From Nocardioides yefusunii (GTDB taxonomy: Bacteria; Actinomycetota; Actinomycetes; Propionibacteriales; Nocardioidaceae), in assembly GCF_004014875.1 (NCBI RefSeq), contig NZ_CP034929.1:2418001-2482000 (forward strand): a DNA stretch of 64,000 bases, given 5' to 3'. Below the pieces are notes generated by a model. It made no database searches, had not been told where the DNA came from, and saw only the letters and a list, made by a program, of their open reading frames with translations. Positions 1 to 9,422 of the stretch are shown here, one piece after another (the first letter of the stretch is position 1; the number at the start of each line of letters is the position of its first letter). Made by a program: the position numbers and the translations under genes.

Positions 1-998
1 GAGAGGGACAGCAGACCGACCTCGTCGAAGCCGGAGGCACGGATGCCGTTCTCGACCATCGCACCGATGGTGGTGAGGGAGCGCTCGCGGACCGGGCGGG
101 TGATCATGCCGGCCTGGCAGAAACGGCAACCACGGGTGCAACCACGGAAGATCTCGACGCTGAAACGCTCGTGCACGGTCTCGGCGAGCGGGACCAGCGG
201 CTTGGCCGGGTACGGCCACGCGTCGAGGTCCATCAGGGTGTGCTTGCGGATCCGGTCCGGGATGCCGGGACGGTTGGGGACGACGGCCTCGATCGCGCCG
301 TCGGCGCCGTAGGTGACGTCGTAGAACGTGGGGACGTAGATGTTGCCGGTCACCGCGAGGCGACGCAGCAGCTCCTCACGGCCACCGGGACGACCCTCGG
401 TCTTCCACTCGCGCACGACCTCGGAGATCGCGAGCACGACCTCCTCGCCGTCACCGAGCACGGCGGCGTCGATGAAGTCGGCGATCGGCTCGGGGTTGAA
501 CGCGGCGTGACCGCCGGCCAGCACGACCGGGTCGTGCTCACGACGGTCGGCGGCGTGCAGCGGGATGCCGGCCAGGTCGAGGGCGTTGAGCATGTTGGTG
601 TAACCCAGCTCGGTGGAGAAGCTGAGACCGAACACGTCGAAGCCGCCGAGGGGACGGTGGGAGTCGACGGTGAACTGCGGGATGTTGTTCTCCCGCATCA
701 CCTTCTCCATGTCGGGCCACACGGCGTAGGTGCGCTCGGCGACGATCCAGTCGCGCTCGTTGAGCACCTCGTACAGGATCTGGACGCCCTGGTTGGGCAG
801 ACCGACCTCGTAGGCGTCGGGGTACATGAGTGCCCAGCGGACGGTCTCGCCCTCGGGCGCACAGTCCCACTCCTTGACGGTGGAGTTGAGCTCACCACCG
901 ACGTACTGGATCGGCTTGGAGACCGACGGAAGGTGCGGTTCGAGCAGGTGGAAGACCGACTCTCCGGTGGCGGGAGTGGTGACTTCTGCGCTGGACAT
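1..998 (-). CDS. B12-binding-domain radical SAM protein, TIGR03960 type (3' end beyond window)
   Basis: The reading frame starts at ATG 998 (MSSAEVTTPATG) and stays open to the window edge, giving about 332 residues. The N-terminal 250 residues look like a Rossmann-type B12-binding region. A CX3CX2C radical SAM cluster motif (GCTRGCRFCQAG; C287, C291, C294) follows, the ligands for a 4Fe-4S cluster that cleaves S-adenosylmethionine. The specific substrate is not known to me. In actinobacteria this family usually lies downstream of the mreBCD-mrdA-rodA block and ahead of TIGR03936 and ribonuclease E genes, so those probably follow outside the window. A 138-bp gap separates it from the divergent kinase gene. 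The start is an inference; no strong ribosome binding site is visible. Confidence 0.88.
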   Translation of the reverse strand, partial: MSSAEVTTPATGESVFHLLEPHLPSVSKPIQYVGGELNSTVKEWDCAPEGETVRWALMYPDAYEVGLPNQGVQILYEVLNERDWIVAERTYAVWPDMEKVMRENNIPQFTVDSHRPLGGFDVFGLSFSTELGYTNMLNALDLAGIPLHAADRREHDPVVLAGGHAAFNPEPIADFIDAAVLGDGEEVVLAISEVVREWKTEGRPGGREELLRRLAVTGNIYVPTFYDVTYGADGAIEAVVPNRPGIPDRIRKHTLMDLDAWPYPAKPLVPLAETVHERFSVEIFRGCTRGCRFCQAGMITRPVRERSLTTIGAMVENGIRASGFDEVGLLSL

Positions 999-1136
999 GG
1001 AGACCTCGACGTGTCAGGAGCGGGACGACGTTCAAGGGTACGACGAAATTCTGCTTCGACCGCACCCGCCGTCGCGCTCCCCTACAGTGGCCGGTGTTTC
1101 CCGGCGGGGGCCGGAGCGGGGAGGGAACGAACGCCG

Positions 1137-3278
1137 ATGTCCGAGCGTGGAGCAGAGCCGACCCGAGCCGAGGGCACCTCACCCGGCGTCGCCCCCACGA
1201 CGCTCGACACGCCCCCTCCTTCGTCGCGTGCATGGTTCTGGGCGATCTGGACGCTCGGGCTCACGATGACGACGCTCTTCGCCGTCGTCGTCGCCGGCTC
1301 GCACCCTCCCGGCGTGATGCCCGACGTCTGGCTGGTCGCCACGGTGGCGTTCACCTGGCTGTGCATGGACTGGTCATCCTCCCGACTCCTGCCCCGGCCC
1401 ACTCCCCTCTTCCTTCTCACCTTCGCCTGCCTGTCCGGGATCGGTGTCCTCACCGGCGTGCTGATGGAGGCCAGCGCTCTCGACACCCTGAGGTCGGCCG
1501 CCGGAATCCCGCTGCAGGCCGTCGTCATGGGGCTCGGCACCCAGGTGACGCGTCGGGCCATGAAGCTGGGCGAGCCCGCCTTGCTGCCCGACGCCGCCCC
1601 GTGGCGACGCGCCTGGGCCGGCTGGGCTCCGCACGAGGCGATCGACCTGGTGCCGCTGTCTGCGGGCGCGGTCCTCAGCGCACTGTTCTCACTGCTGGTC
1701 GGTTCGGTCCCCGGCGTCGACCTGTGGTCGCTGCAGGGTTTCGAGAACGTGCAGTGGATCAGCCACGTCGTGGTGGTCACCGTCGTCGGCGGGTCCGCGA
1801 CCCTGATCATCTTCAGCACCTGGACCCCCGCCGATCTCGACCAGCCGTGGACCCGGGTGATCGGGGTGTGGCTGGCCTCGGTGAGTCTGCTCCTGTGGGT
1901 GCACAGCACCGGCGCGGTCACGATGGCGTGGCTCCAGGTGATCCCCACGATCATCATCGCCCTGACCTGTCGGGTCTGGGTGACGGCGCTCTTCTCGTTG
2001 CTGCTCGGCGCCGTCAGCGTCACCCTCTCCCCCCGCCTCAACAGCATCGAGGGACGTCCCGGCCCCGTCCCGCTGAGCACCGTCATGGACCTGATGGTGG
2101 CGGCACTGATCCTCGTCGCACTGACCCTGGCGTTCCTCAACCGTCGACGTGACGACCTGATGGACGACCTCCGGGTCGAGCGGGCCCGGACCTCGCGGCA
2201 CCTGCAGGTGATGGAGACGGTCTTCGAAGCCATGCAGGAGGGAATCGTCGTGGTCGGTGAGAACCTCACGATGCGGTTCCACAACTCCGCCGCGGTCGAG
2301 CTCCTCGGCCGGCCGTTTCCCGCCGAACGGGGTGGCGACTGGACGGCACACTTCGGCCTCTCGACGCTGGACGGCCGCCCGGTCGGCGACCGTGACCTGT
2401 TCGAGGTCGAACACCTGGTGCTGCCCACCCCGGCCGGACGTCGGGTGCTGCGACAACGCACGCTGCGGCTCAGCGACCAGGCCGACGACGGCGTGATGGT
2501 GGTGCTGGTCGACGTCACCGAACAGCACCAGCGGATGGACGAGCTCTCCGGGTTCGCCGGCGTCGTGGCCCACGACCTGCGTGCTCCGCTCACCAGCCTC
2601 GAGGGATGGCTGGAGATGGCCCACGACTCGTTGCAGGACGGCGAGGGCGACGACGCGCTGGTGATGCTGGGGCGCGCCCGGTCCAGCAACCGCCGGATGC
2701 GACAGATCATCGACGACTGGCTCAACTACACCGTCCAGCGCCAGGGCACCCTGCACGAGATCGTGTTCGACCTCGTCGACCCCGTCAACGCCGTCGTCTC
2801 GCAGATGGCCGAGAACGGCCCGCACCGCTTCAGCATCGAGGTGCCACACCGGGTCGAGGCCGACCTCGCCACCGTGCGCCAGGTGCTGGCCAACCTGGTC
2901 GGGAACGCGTCGAAGTTCTCCCGGCCCGACACCATCCCGGAGATCGCACTGCGGTCCCACCGGACCGAGCCCGGATGGATCCGGGTCGACGTGGAGGACC
3001 GGGGCATCGGGCTCCCAACTGGCCAGGAAGAGGCGATCTTCGACGAGTACCGTCGCGGCACCGGCCCCGCGACCGCGGTCGAAGGGTTCGGCCTGGGCCT
3101 GGCCCTGTGCAAGCGGGTCGTGGAACGTCATGGCGGCACGATCTGGGCACGCACCAACCAGCACGGTGGGACGACGGTCTCGTTCACGTTGCCGGCCGCC
3201 GGCGCCGGCCCGGAAGGCGCCCTCGCGAGTGGGGCACCGGCCAGCACGCCCGCCCCCGCGCGGCGCGTCCTGACCTGA
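1137..3278 (+). CDS. Membrane-bound PAS sensor histidine kinase
   Basis: A 713-residue sensor kinase. An N-terminal hydrophobic region (about residues 32-340, several transmembrane segments) is followed by a PAS-like segment (about 355-460), a HisKA domain with the phosphoacceptor in VVAHDLRAPL (H479), and an HATPase_c domain with N box VLANLVGNASKFS (about 583), G1 box VEDRGIGL and G2 box GFGLGLALCKRVVERHGG. It should autophosphorylate on H479 in response to an unknown signal. No response regulator gene adjoins it, so it is an orphan kinase here. I chose ATG 1137 because GGGGAGG sits 8-14 nt upstream; an open frame runs much further upstream but through the antisense of the radical SAM gene. 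Ligand and partner are unknown. Confidence 0.9.
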   Translation: MSERGAEPTRAEGTSPGVAPTTLDTPPPSSRAWFWAIWTLGLTMTTLFAVVVAGSHPPGVMPDVWLVATVAFTWLCMDWSSSRLLPRPTPLFLLTFACLSGIGVLTGVLMEASALDTLRSAAGIPLQAVVMGLGTQVTRRAMKLGEPALLPDAAPWRRAWAGWAPHEAIDLVPLSAGAVLSALFSLLVGSVPGVDLWSLQGFENVQWISHVVVVTVVGGSATLIIFSTWTPADLDQPWTRVIGVWLASVSLLLWVHSTGAVTMAWLQVIPTIIIALTCRVWVTALFSLLLGAVSVTLSPRLNSIEGRPGPVPLSTVMDLMVAALILVALTLAFLNRRRDDLMDDLRVERARTSRHLQVMETVFEAMQEGIVVVGENLTMRFHNSAAVELLGRPFPAERGGDWTAHFGLSTLDGRPVGDRDLFEVEHLVLPTPAGRRVLRQRTLRLSDQADDGVMVVLVDVTEQHQRMDELSGFAGVVAHDLRAPLTSLEGWLEMAHDSLQDGEGDDALVMLGRARSSNRRMRQIIDDWLNYTVQRQGTLHEIVFDLVDPVNAVVSQMAENGPHRFSIEVPHRVEADLATVRQVLANLVGNASKFSRPDTIPEIALRSHRTEPGWIRVDVEDRGIGLPTGQEEAIFDEYRRGTGPATAVEGFGLGLALCKRVVERHGGTIWARTNQHGGTTVSFTLPAAGAGPEGALASGAPASTPAPARRVLT

Positions 3279-3391
3279 GGCGTGCACGACGTTGTCGGGA
3301 TCACCGTCCCGCGCTTCCCGCACTCTCCGTACGCTGACCCGGGTTGTTCTGCGACGACAGGTCGCGGAAACCGACGGAAGGCGGTCCGACC

Positions 3392-4642
3392 ATGTCCGTA
3401 CAGACCGAGGGGTCCCCTGCCCGGGGGCGGGTCTCACGGTGGTTCGTCGGAGACCGCTGGTGGGCAGGTCTGACCCTGGCCTACCTGCTGACCCGGGTCA
3501 CCGCGGTCGTGGCGTTCCTGGTCGCCGCGCGTGACCCGTTGTCACGTCCGCGGTCCTGGCGCGGCGACGAACCCGTCGACGCCTGGCGTCTGATGCACCA
3601 GGCGTGGGACGCCAACTGGTACACGATCATCGTGGAGGACGGATACCCCGAGACGCTCCCCCGTGGCGAGGACGGGAGGGTCTGGCAGAACCCGTATGCG
3701 TTCTATCCGCTCTACCCGATGACGGTGCGTCTGCTCTCCGCTCTGGGGCACGTCTCCACCGGCGCGGCCGCGATCGCGCTCAACACGGTGCTGGGGCTGG
3801 TCGCGGTGCTGCTGATGCGTCGTCTGTTGCTGGCCTACGCCCCGCAGTTGGCCAGCACCCGGCCGTGGTTCCTGTTCACCGCTCCGGTGGCGATGGCTGC
3901 GTTCCCTGCGGCTGGCGTCTTCTCCGCCAACTACAGCGAGGCCACCGCGATGGTGGTCCTGCTGGCCACCCTGCTGGCGTTGCAGAAGCAACGGTGGGGC
4001 TGGCTGGTCGTCGGGATCGTCGCCCTCGGCCTGGTCCGACCGTTGGCGGTCCCGTTGGGGCTGGTGATCCTGGTCCATTTCGCACCGAAGTTCCTCGCGC
4101 ACTGGCGTGGCGACGGCGCGGACGACCCCGGGCGACGCATCTGGACTCCCGACCTGGCACGGTTCGTGGCGCTGGGGATGTTGTCGGTGGCCTCGGTGCT
4201 GCTGTGGCCCGTCCTGGTGGGTCTCCTCAGCGGCGAGGCCGACGGCCTGTTCCTGACCCAGGACGCCTGGAAGCGTCCGGGCGGCACCGAGACCACGGCC
4301 CCGTTCGCGGTGCTCACCGCGCAGGCCGGCAGCGGCTGGCTGGCCGCCCTCTGGGTGACCGGATGGATCGGCCTCTGTCTGGGCGGTGCCCTGCTGCCTG
4401 CGAACCGAGCACTTGGCCCGCAGTTGCACGCCTGGTCGCTGGGCTACCTGGTGTTCATCCTGGCCACCGTCGGGGTGGGTGGCTCGGGGACGCGGTACAC
4501 GCTCTTCGCCCTCACCTTCCACACCTCGCTGGCCGCACCCGTGCGACGCGGATGGCAGGCCGCCCTGGTGGTGGCGGGCCTGCTCTGGTTCCAATTCGAC
4601 TGGATCTCGACCCGCTGGAGTGGCGAGGGCCACGCACCCTGA
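3392..4642 (+). CDS. PIG-V-like mannosyltransferase family membrane protein
   Basis: A 416-residue polytopic membrane protein. The first long extracytoplasmic loop carries the pattern WDANWYTIIVEDGYP and AFYPLYPM, typical of the actinobacterial relatives of the GPI mannosyltransferase PIG-V, GT-C fold enzymes using polyprenol-linked sugar donors. About eight to ten hydrophobic segments follow. I chose ATG 3392 (MSVQTEG) with GGAAGG about 11 nt upstream; the frame is open further upstream without a better start. A TACGCT hexamer at 3330-3335 could be its -10 element. It stands alone between the kinase and rodA (convergent, 4 bp apart). The acceptor is unknown; a role in cell-envelope glycolipid or protein mannosylation is inference. 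Confidence 0.75.
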   Translation: MSVQTEGSPARGRVSRWFVGDRWWAGLTLAYLLTRVTAVVAFLVAARDPLSRPRSWRGDEPVDAWRLMHQAWDANWYTIIVEDGYPETLPRGEDGRVWQNPYAFYPLYPMTVRLLSALGHVSTGAAAIALNTVLGLVAVLLMRRLLLAYAPQLASTRPWFLFTAPVAMAAFPAAGVFSANYSEATAMVVLLATLLALQKQRWGWLVVGIVALGLVRPLAVPLGLVILVHFAPKFLAHWRGDGADDPGRRIWTPDLARFVALGMLSVASVLLWPVLVGLLSGEADGLFLTQDAWKRPGGTETTAPFAVLTAQAGSGWLAALWVTGWIGLCLGGALLPANRALGPQLHAWSLGYLVFILATVGVGGSGTRYTLFALTFHTSLAAPVRRGWQAALVVAGLLWFQFDWISTRWSGEGHAP

Positions 4643-4646
4643 CGGG

Positions 4647-5828
4647 TCAGCCGCGGGAGAGGAACCGGGTCGGCAACGACGCCGCAGAACGCAGGTGGAT
4701 GTTCTGAAGCAGGCCGACGGCCAGCATGCCGGCGAAGACCGACGAACCTCCGTAGGAGACGAACGGCAGCGGGACACCGGTGACCGGCATGATGCCCAGG
4801 CACATGCCGATGTTCTGGAAGGCCTGGAACCCGAACCAGCAGGCGATGCCCGCGGCGGCGACCCGACCGAACATGTCGTCCGATCCCGCGGCGACCAGCA
4901 GCGCCCGCCACACCACGACGCAGGCCAGCACCACCACGAGTCCGGCACCCACGAGTCCGAGCTCCTCACCGATCACGGTGAAGACGAAGTCGGTGTGCTG
5001 CTCGGGAACGAACCCGGACTGGGTCTGGGAGCCGTCGAAGAGTCCCTGGCCCCAGACGCCACCGTTGCCGATCGCGATACGCGCCTGCTCAGTGTTGTAG
5101 CCGGCCCCTCGCGGGTCGAGTCCGGGGTTGGTGAACGCCATGAAACGGTCCACCTGGTAGGCCTTGAGCACGCCGAGGCTGACCGCGGCGGCGGCAGCGG
5201 CAACCGCTCCGACGAGCAGGCCGACGAGCCACTTCCATGACGCCCCCGAGATCGCCAGGACGCCGAAGACGGTGGCGCTGAGGACGAGCATCGTGCCGAG
5301 GTCGGGTTGGAGCAGGATCAGGGCCGCGGGCAGCGCAGCGATCGCGAGCATGCCCAGGACGTCGGAGGAACGCACCGAGCGTCCTCCCCGCCCTTCGGAT
5401 CGTTCCGCGGCGTAGAGCGCCATGCCCACCACGACGGCGACCTTGGCGAACTCCGAGGGCTGGATGGTCATGCCGCCCAGACGGATCCAGGACTGGGAGC
5501 CGTTGATCTCGGCGCCGGCGACCAGCACCAGCACCAGACCGGCGACCGAGGCCAGGTAGACCACCGGGGTGACGATCCGGACCCAGCGGTGGTCGGTGGC
5601 CATCACGACCACCATCAGCACAGTGCCGATGGCGATGTTGACCAGTTGCTTGCGCAGGAACGCGGTGGGGTCGGAGGTGTCGTGCGAGGTGCTCGACCAG
5701 ATCGCGAGGGTGCCGACCACGAGAAGACCCGTCATCGCAGCCATCAGCACCCAGTCGACACCGGGCGAGCGGAGGGCCGGACGTTCACCCGATCGGAGGG
5801 CGGGACGCACGGAGGCGAGGTCGGTCAT
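4647..5828 (-). CDS. rodA: Peptidoglycan glycosyltransferase RodA (SEDS family)
   Basis: A 393-residue SEDS protein with about ten membrane segments. It polymerises lipid II into glycan strands for side-wall elongation, working with a class B PBP. Family landmarks are ALILLQPDLGTMLVLSATVF, the IAIGNGGVWGQGLFDGSQTQ loop, PEQHTDFVFTVIGEELGL, and a C-terminal PVTGVPLPFVSYGGSS. The start overlaps the last 4 nt of mrdA (ATGA), which indicates translational coupling of transglycosylase and transpeptidase. It is the last gene of the mreB-mreC-mreD-mrdA-rodA operon. Its stop faces the convergent mannosyltransferase gene with almost no intervening space, so no terminator hairpin fits between them. Confidence 0.97.
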   Translation of the reverse strand: MTDLASVRPALRSGERPALRSPGVDWVLMAAMTGLLVVGTLAIWSSTSHDTSDPTAFLRKQLVNIAIGTVLMVVVMATDHRWVRIVTPVVYLASVAGLVLVLVAGAEINGSQSWIRLGGMTIQPSEFAKVAVVVGMALYAAERSEGRGGRSVRSSDVLGMLAIAALPAALILLQPDLGTMLVLSATVFGVLAISGASWKWLVGLLVGAVAAAAAAVSLGVLKAYQVDRFMAFTNPGLDPRGAGYNTEQARIAIGNGGVWGQGLFDGSQTQSGFVPEQHTDFVFTVIGEELGLVGAGLVVVLACVVVWRALLVAAGSDDMFGRVAAAGIACWFGFQAFQNIGMCLGIMPVTGVPLPFVSYGGSSVFAGMLAVGLLQNIHLRSAASLPTRFLSRG

Positions 5829-7987
5829 CGGCTCTTCCCCTTCTCCACCAGCGGGGGCAGGATCGTGCCGTCGGCGGAGAACCGCGGCAGATTGGCGTTG
5901 GGGGTGGTGCCCGGCACTGCTGCCTTGGCGCCCTTCGCCTCGCCGTCGACGACGCCGTACAGCGTCTCGTAGATCTTCGCGATCGAGTCACCGGTGGCAC
6001 CCGAACCGGTGCCGGCCTGGCTGATCATCATCACCACGACGTAGTCCTCGGAGTACGACGCCACCCAACCGGTGGACTGCTTGCCGTAGACCTCCGCGGT
6101 ACCGGTCTTGGATCGGATCGGGATCTCGTCGGTGGGGAAACCGCCCAGTTTCCAGGCCATCGTGCCGGCCGTCGAGACACCCTTGAGTGCGTTGTCGAGG
6201 AACGTCAGCGCCTTCTTCGACGTCGAGACCGTTCCCTGCACCTTCGGGGCGATCTCCTGGAGGACCTCGCCCTCGGGGCTGACGACGGCCTTGGCGACGC
6301 GGGGTTCGTAGAGGGTGCCGCCGTTGGCGATCGCGGCGTAGCCACGGGCCAACTGCAGCGGGGTGACCAAGGTGTCGCCCTGACCGATGGCGAAGTTCAC
6401 CGCGTCACCGGCGCGGTAGGCGAAGCCCTCGATGCAGAACTCGCGGGAGAAGCGGTAGAGGAAGTCCGAGGTCTCGGAGTCGCGGGGCTTGTTCGAGATG
6501 CCGCAGTAGTAGTCCTTCTGCGACTCGTAGTAGGAACGCTTCCAGGTGCGGTCCGCGATCCGGCCCGACGCTTCACCGGGGAGGTCGACGCCGGTGGTGG
6601 CGCCGAAGCCGAAGTCCTTGGCGCCCTCGACGAGGGGGTCCTTGGCGTCGACGTCGGAGACGTCGGAGCCGTACTTCTTCCAGTAGTCGTGGCCGATCCG
6701 GTAGAAGAACGTGTTGCAGGAGACCTCGAGGGCCTTGGCGAAACCGATCACGCCGTAGGCACCGGACTCGTGGTTCTTGAAGTCACGGTTGCCGACGCGG
6801 TAGCTCGACGCACACGGCAGCCGGGTGTCGGTCGAGTAGCCGTTGCCGAGGGCAGCGGCCGACATGAACGGCTTCCAGGTGGAGCCGGGCGCGAACTGCC
6901 CCTGGGTGGCGCGCGAGAGCAGCGGGGTCCCGGCCTCCTCGGAGTAGAGGCGGGCGAGCTCCTTGGACGAGATCCCGTCCACCCAGACCTCGGGGTCATA
7001 GGTGGGAGCCGAGGCCATCGCGACGATCCGACCGGTCTTGGCCTCCATCACGACCGCAGCACCGGAGTCCGCGACGAACTTGCGCCCGGTGACGGAGTCG
7101 ACGATGGTGCGTTGCTTCGCGATCGAGCGGGCCAGTTCCTTCTCCACGACGGCCTGGACCTTCGCGTCGACGGTGGTGACGAGGGTGTCGCCCGGGGTCG
7201 CCTCGACCTGGGAGTCGTCACCCTTGACCCGACCCATGTGGTCGACGCTGACGCGCTTGTACCCGGGCATGCCGCGCAGCCAGGCGTCGTACTGCTTCTC
7301 GACGCCGGCCCGGCCCACGACGGAGGCACCGTTGACGGAGCGGTCGTCCTTGGCCTTGGCCTGGGCGAACTCGTCTGCGGTGATCGGGCTCAGGTAGCCC
7401 AGGACGTGGGCGGCGTTGACGCCGAACGGTGAGGGGTAGGAGCGGACGTTCTGCTGCTCGGCCACCACGCCGGGGTAGTCCTCGGGCTGTTCGAGGACGC
7501 GCAGGGCGACGGCCTGGTCGACGTCGGTGGCCACCGGGACGGGCTGGAAGGCGGTGCCGTTCCAGCAGGTGCCGACCTCGGCGTTCTCCTTGCCGCAGTC
7601 GACGAGCTTGGCCTCCACCTCGGAGGCCTTCATCTCGACGGCGTCGGCCACGCGGGCGACCAGCTTGCCGCGTTCGTCGGCGGCGAGCTTGGCCAGCACC
7701 GAACGGTCGACCGAGACCACCCACGAGAGGCGGTTGGCCACCAGCGGTCGGCCCTGGGCGTCGACGACGAGACCACGCTGGGGCTGGACGACGATGTCGC
7801 GCACCGACTGGTCCGCGGCCATCGCGGCATAGTCCTCGCCCTCAGCGACCTGCAGGAACCACAGGCGTGCCAGCAGGGTGACGAAGAGGGTCAGGGCCAA
7901 GGTCTGGATGACCACCAGACGCAGTCGGCTGCGTTCGGCGGCCCGGGCTGCAGGTCGGTGCGGCGTGGTGCGGAGGGAGGCGTCCAT
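5825..7987 (-). CDS. mrdA: Class B penicillin-binding protein 2 (transpeptidase)
   Basis: A 720-residue elongation-specific transpeptidase. Residues 1-25 are cytoplasmic and Arg-rich, and a single transmembrane anchor (about 26-48) follows. A dimerisation/pedestal domain contains NRLSWVVSVDRS and RAGVEKQYD. The transpeptidase domain has SXXK as STWK (S369 is the acyl-enzyme serine, K372), SXN as SCN in EVSCNTFFY, and KTG in RSKTGTAEV. It cross-links glycan made by RodA and is the beta-lactam target. The ATG shares 1 nt with the mreD stop (TGATG), and its 3' end overlaps rodA by 4 nt. An insertion with several Cys residues (near DYYCGISNKP and REFCIEGFAY) between the SCN and KTG motifs is noticeable. 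Confidence 0.97.
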   Translation of the reverse strand: MDASLRTTPHRPAARAAERSRLRLVVIQTLALTLFVTLLARLWFLQVAEGEDYAAMAADQSVRDIVVQPQRGLVVDAQGRPLVANRLSWVVSVDRSVLAKLAADERGKLVARVADAVEMKASEVEAKLVDCGKENAEVGTCWNGTAFQPVPVATDVDQAVALRVLEQPEDYPGVVAEQQNVRSYPSPFGVNAAHVLGYLSPITADEFAQAKAKDDRSVNGASVVGRAGVEKQYDAWLRGMPGYKRVSVDHMGRVKGDDSQVEATPGDTLVTTVDAKVQAVVEKELARSIAKQRTIVDSVTGRKFVADSGAAVVMEAKTGRIVAMASAPTYDPEVWVDGISSKELARLYSEEAGTPLLSRATQGQFAPGSTWKPFMSAAALGNGYSTDTRLPCASSYRVGNRDFKNHESGAYGVIGFAKALEVSCNTFFYRIGHDYWKKYGSDVSDVDAKDPLVEGAKDFGFGATTGVDLPGEASGRIADRTWKRSYYESQKDYYCGISNKPRDSETSDFLYRFSREFCIEGFAYRAGDAVNFAIGQGDTLVTPLQLARGYAAIANGGTLYEPRVAKAVVSPEGEVLQEIAPKVQGTVSTSKKALTFLDNALKGVSTAGTMAWKLGGFPTDEIPIRSKTGTAEVYGKQSTGWVASYSEDYVVVMMISQAGTGSGATGDSIAKIYETLYGVVDGEAKGAKAAVPGTTPNANLPRFSADGTILPPLVEKGKSR

Positions 7988-8505
7988 CAGGGTCGCTCCC
8001 GCTCGCCGGCCGCCCCGAGACGGCGCAGCGCCAACATGGTCACCGGGAGCACGAAGGTGGCGCAGACGACGTCGAAGCCGACGCCTGCGCCGATCACGGC
8101 CAGCATCTCCCCCGTCGACGTCTCCGGGTCGGAGAGCAGCATCCCGGTGAGTGCGAAGACGGACGATCCGATGAACGACGCGGCGGCAGCGGTCAGCACC
8201 GACTGCAGCCAGGTGGGACGGGTGCCGCGACGGGCAGAGGAGGCGAACCACGCCACCAGGACCAGGGACAGCGCCCAGCGTCCGGCGGTGTGGTCGGCCG
8301 GCGGGACGAGGTCCATGAGCAGACCGCCCACGAAACCGAGCGCCATCGCGAACCGCGGGGAACGGGTCAGGGCTGCGGCGACCACGACCAACAGGACGAG
8401 GTTGGGCACCACGCCCTCCCAGGCCAGGTGCGGCAGCAGCGAGATCTGGAGGGCGAGCGCCACCACGACGGCGGCGACCGCGAACGCTCCACGGGCCAAC
8501 GTCAT
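7987..8505 (-). CDS. mreD: Rod shape-determining protein MreD
   Basis: A 172-residue protein made almost entirely of hydrophobic segments (five to six predicted), as expected for MreD, the least conserved membrane component of the elongasome. FVGGLLMDLVPPADHTAGRWA matches the family pattern of a Gly/Asp-containing loop between membrane spans. Position between mreC and mrdA supports the call more strongly than sequence. Its start overlaps the mreC stop by 4 nt (ATGA) and its stop overlaps the mrdA start by 1 nt, so the whole operon is translationally coupled. Confidence 0.9.
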   Translation of the reverse strand: MTLARGAFAVAAVVVALALQISLLPHLAWEGVVPNLVLLVVVAAALTRSPRFAMALGFVGGLLMDLVPPADHTAGRWALSLVLVAWFASSARRGTRPTWLQSVLTAAAASFIGSSVFALTGMLLSDPETSTGEMLAVIGAGVGFDVVCATFVLPVTMLALRRLGAAGERERP

Positions 8506-9422
8506 CCGATTCCTCCGTCCGCACGGACCTTGGCCCGGTCGCTCTGGGTGCCGGCCTCGACCACGACGCCGACGACGTCGAGGGTGGAGAAGTCGACGTA
8601 GGGGTCGATCACGGCGCGCTGGGACTGCTCGCGCACGCTGGAGTACACCTCGGTGACCTTGCCGACCGGGACACCGGCGACGTAGGGACCGGCGCCGTCA
8701 CTGCCCCAGCTGACGACGCTGTCGCCCTGGGACGGGACGTGCTTGGGGTCGAGGAGTTCGAGGTCGAGACGTCCTTCGCTGCCCAGGACGCCGCGGCCCT
8801 TGAGGAACCCGACCTCCTTCGAGCGGCCCAGTCGGCCACCGACCACCGACTCGGGGTCCACGATCAGCAGCACGGTGGCGTTGCGGCGGGTCGCTCGCAG
8901 CACCCGGCCCACCAGGCCGTCAGCGTTGAGGACGGTCATGTCGGGACGGATCCCGGCCTCGCTGCCGGCGTCGATCGTCACGGTGCTGCCGAAGGACTGC
9001 GCCGCGCCGTAGCCGATGACGCGGGCCGGGACCAGGGTGCGTCCCAGGTCGGCGGCGGCGCGGGTCAGGGCGTCGTACTCGGCCAGACGGGCGGCGTCGT
9101 GGTCGGCGGTCGCGACCTGCTGGCGCAACGTCGCGTTCTCCTTGCGGAGCGCGTCGTTGTCGTCCTGCAGGGCCGCACGGCTGCGGAAGTGGTCGCCGAC
9201 GGCGGTGAAGGGGCGCACCGCGGCGTCGGTCACCTTCTCCAGCGGGCCGAAGGCGGTGCCGGCGACCTCACGGACGGGTTCGAGGACGGAGTCGTCGCCC
9301 CCGTTGTGGTCGAGGACGACGAGGGTGAGCGAGGCGAGGACGAGCGCGACGAGGGTGGTGCGGGGGCCACGCCCACCGTCGTCCAGGCCACGCCAGCGCC
9401 TCTCGGTGGAGGGACGCGCCAT
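8502..9422 (-). CDS. mreC: Rod shape-determining protein MreC
   Basis: A 306-residue bitopic membrane protein. A short basic cytoplasmic tail precedes one transmembrane segment (TTLVALVLASLTLVVL). A coiled coil (RSRAALQDDNDALRKENATL and following) and a beta-rich periplasmic-type domain with VIGYGAAQSFGSTVTIDAGS and GLVGRVLRATRRNATVLLIV complete it. MreC scaffolds the RodA-PBP2 complex outside the membrane. The ATG at 9422 shares 1 nt with the mreB stop (TGATG); a longer upstream frame exists but lies inside mreB. Length is within the usual family range. Confidence 0.95.
   Translation of the reverse strand: MARPSTERRWRGLDDGGRGPRTTLVALVLASLTLVVLDHNGGDDSVLEPVREVAGTAFGPLEKVTDAAVRPFTAVGDHFRSRAALQDDNDALRKENATLRQQVATADHDAARLAEYDALTRAAADLGRTLVPARVIGYGAAQSFGSTVTIDAGSEAGIRPDMTVLNADGLVGRVLRATRRNATVLLIVDPESVVGGRLGRSKEVGFLKGRGVLGSEGRLDLELLDPKHVPSQGDSVVSWGSDGAGPYVAGVPVGKVTEVYSSVREQSQRAVIDPYVDFSTLDVVGVVVEAGTQSDRAKVRADGGIG

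Noticed and set aside
171..1136. Upstream in-frame extension of the histidine kinase (a 1035-aa frame)
   Set aside because: It is antisense to the radical SAM gene, and a proper start with a ribosome binding site exists at 1137.
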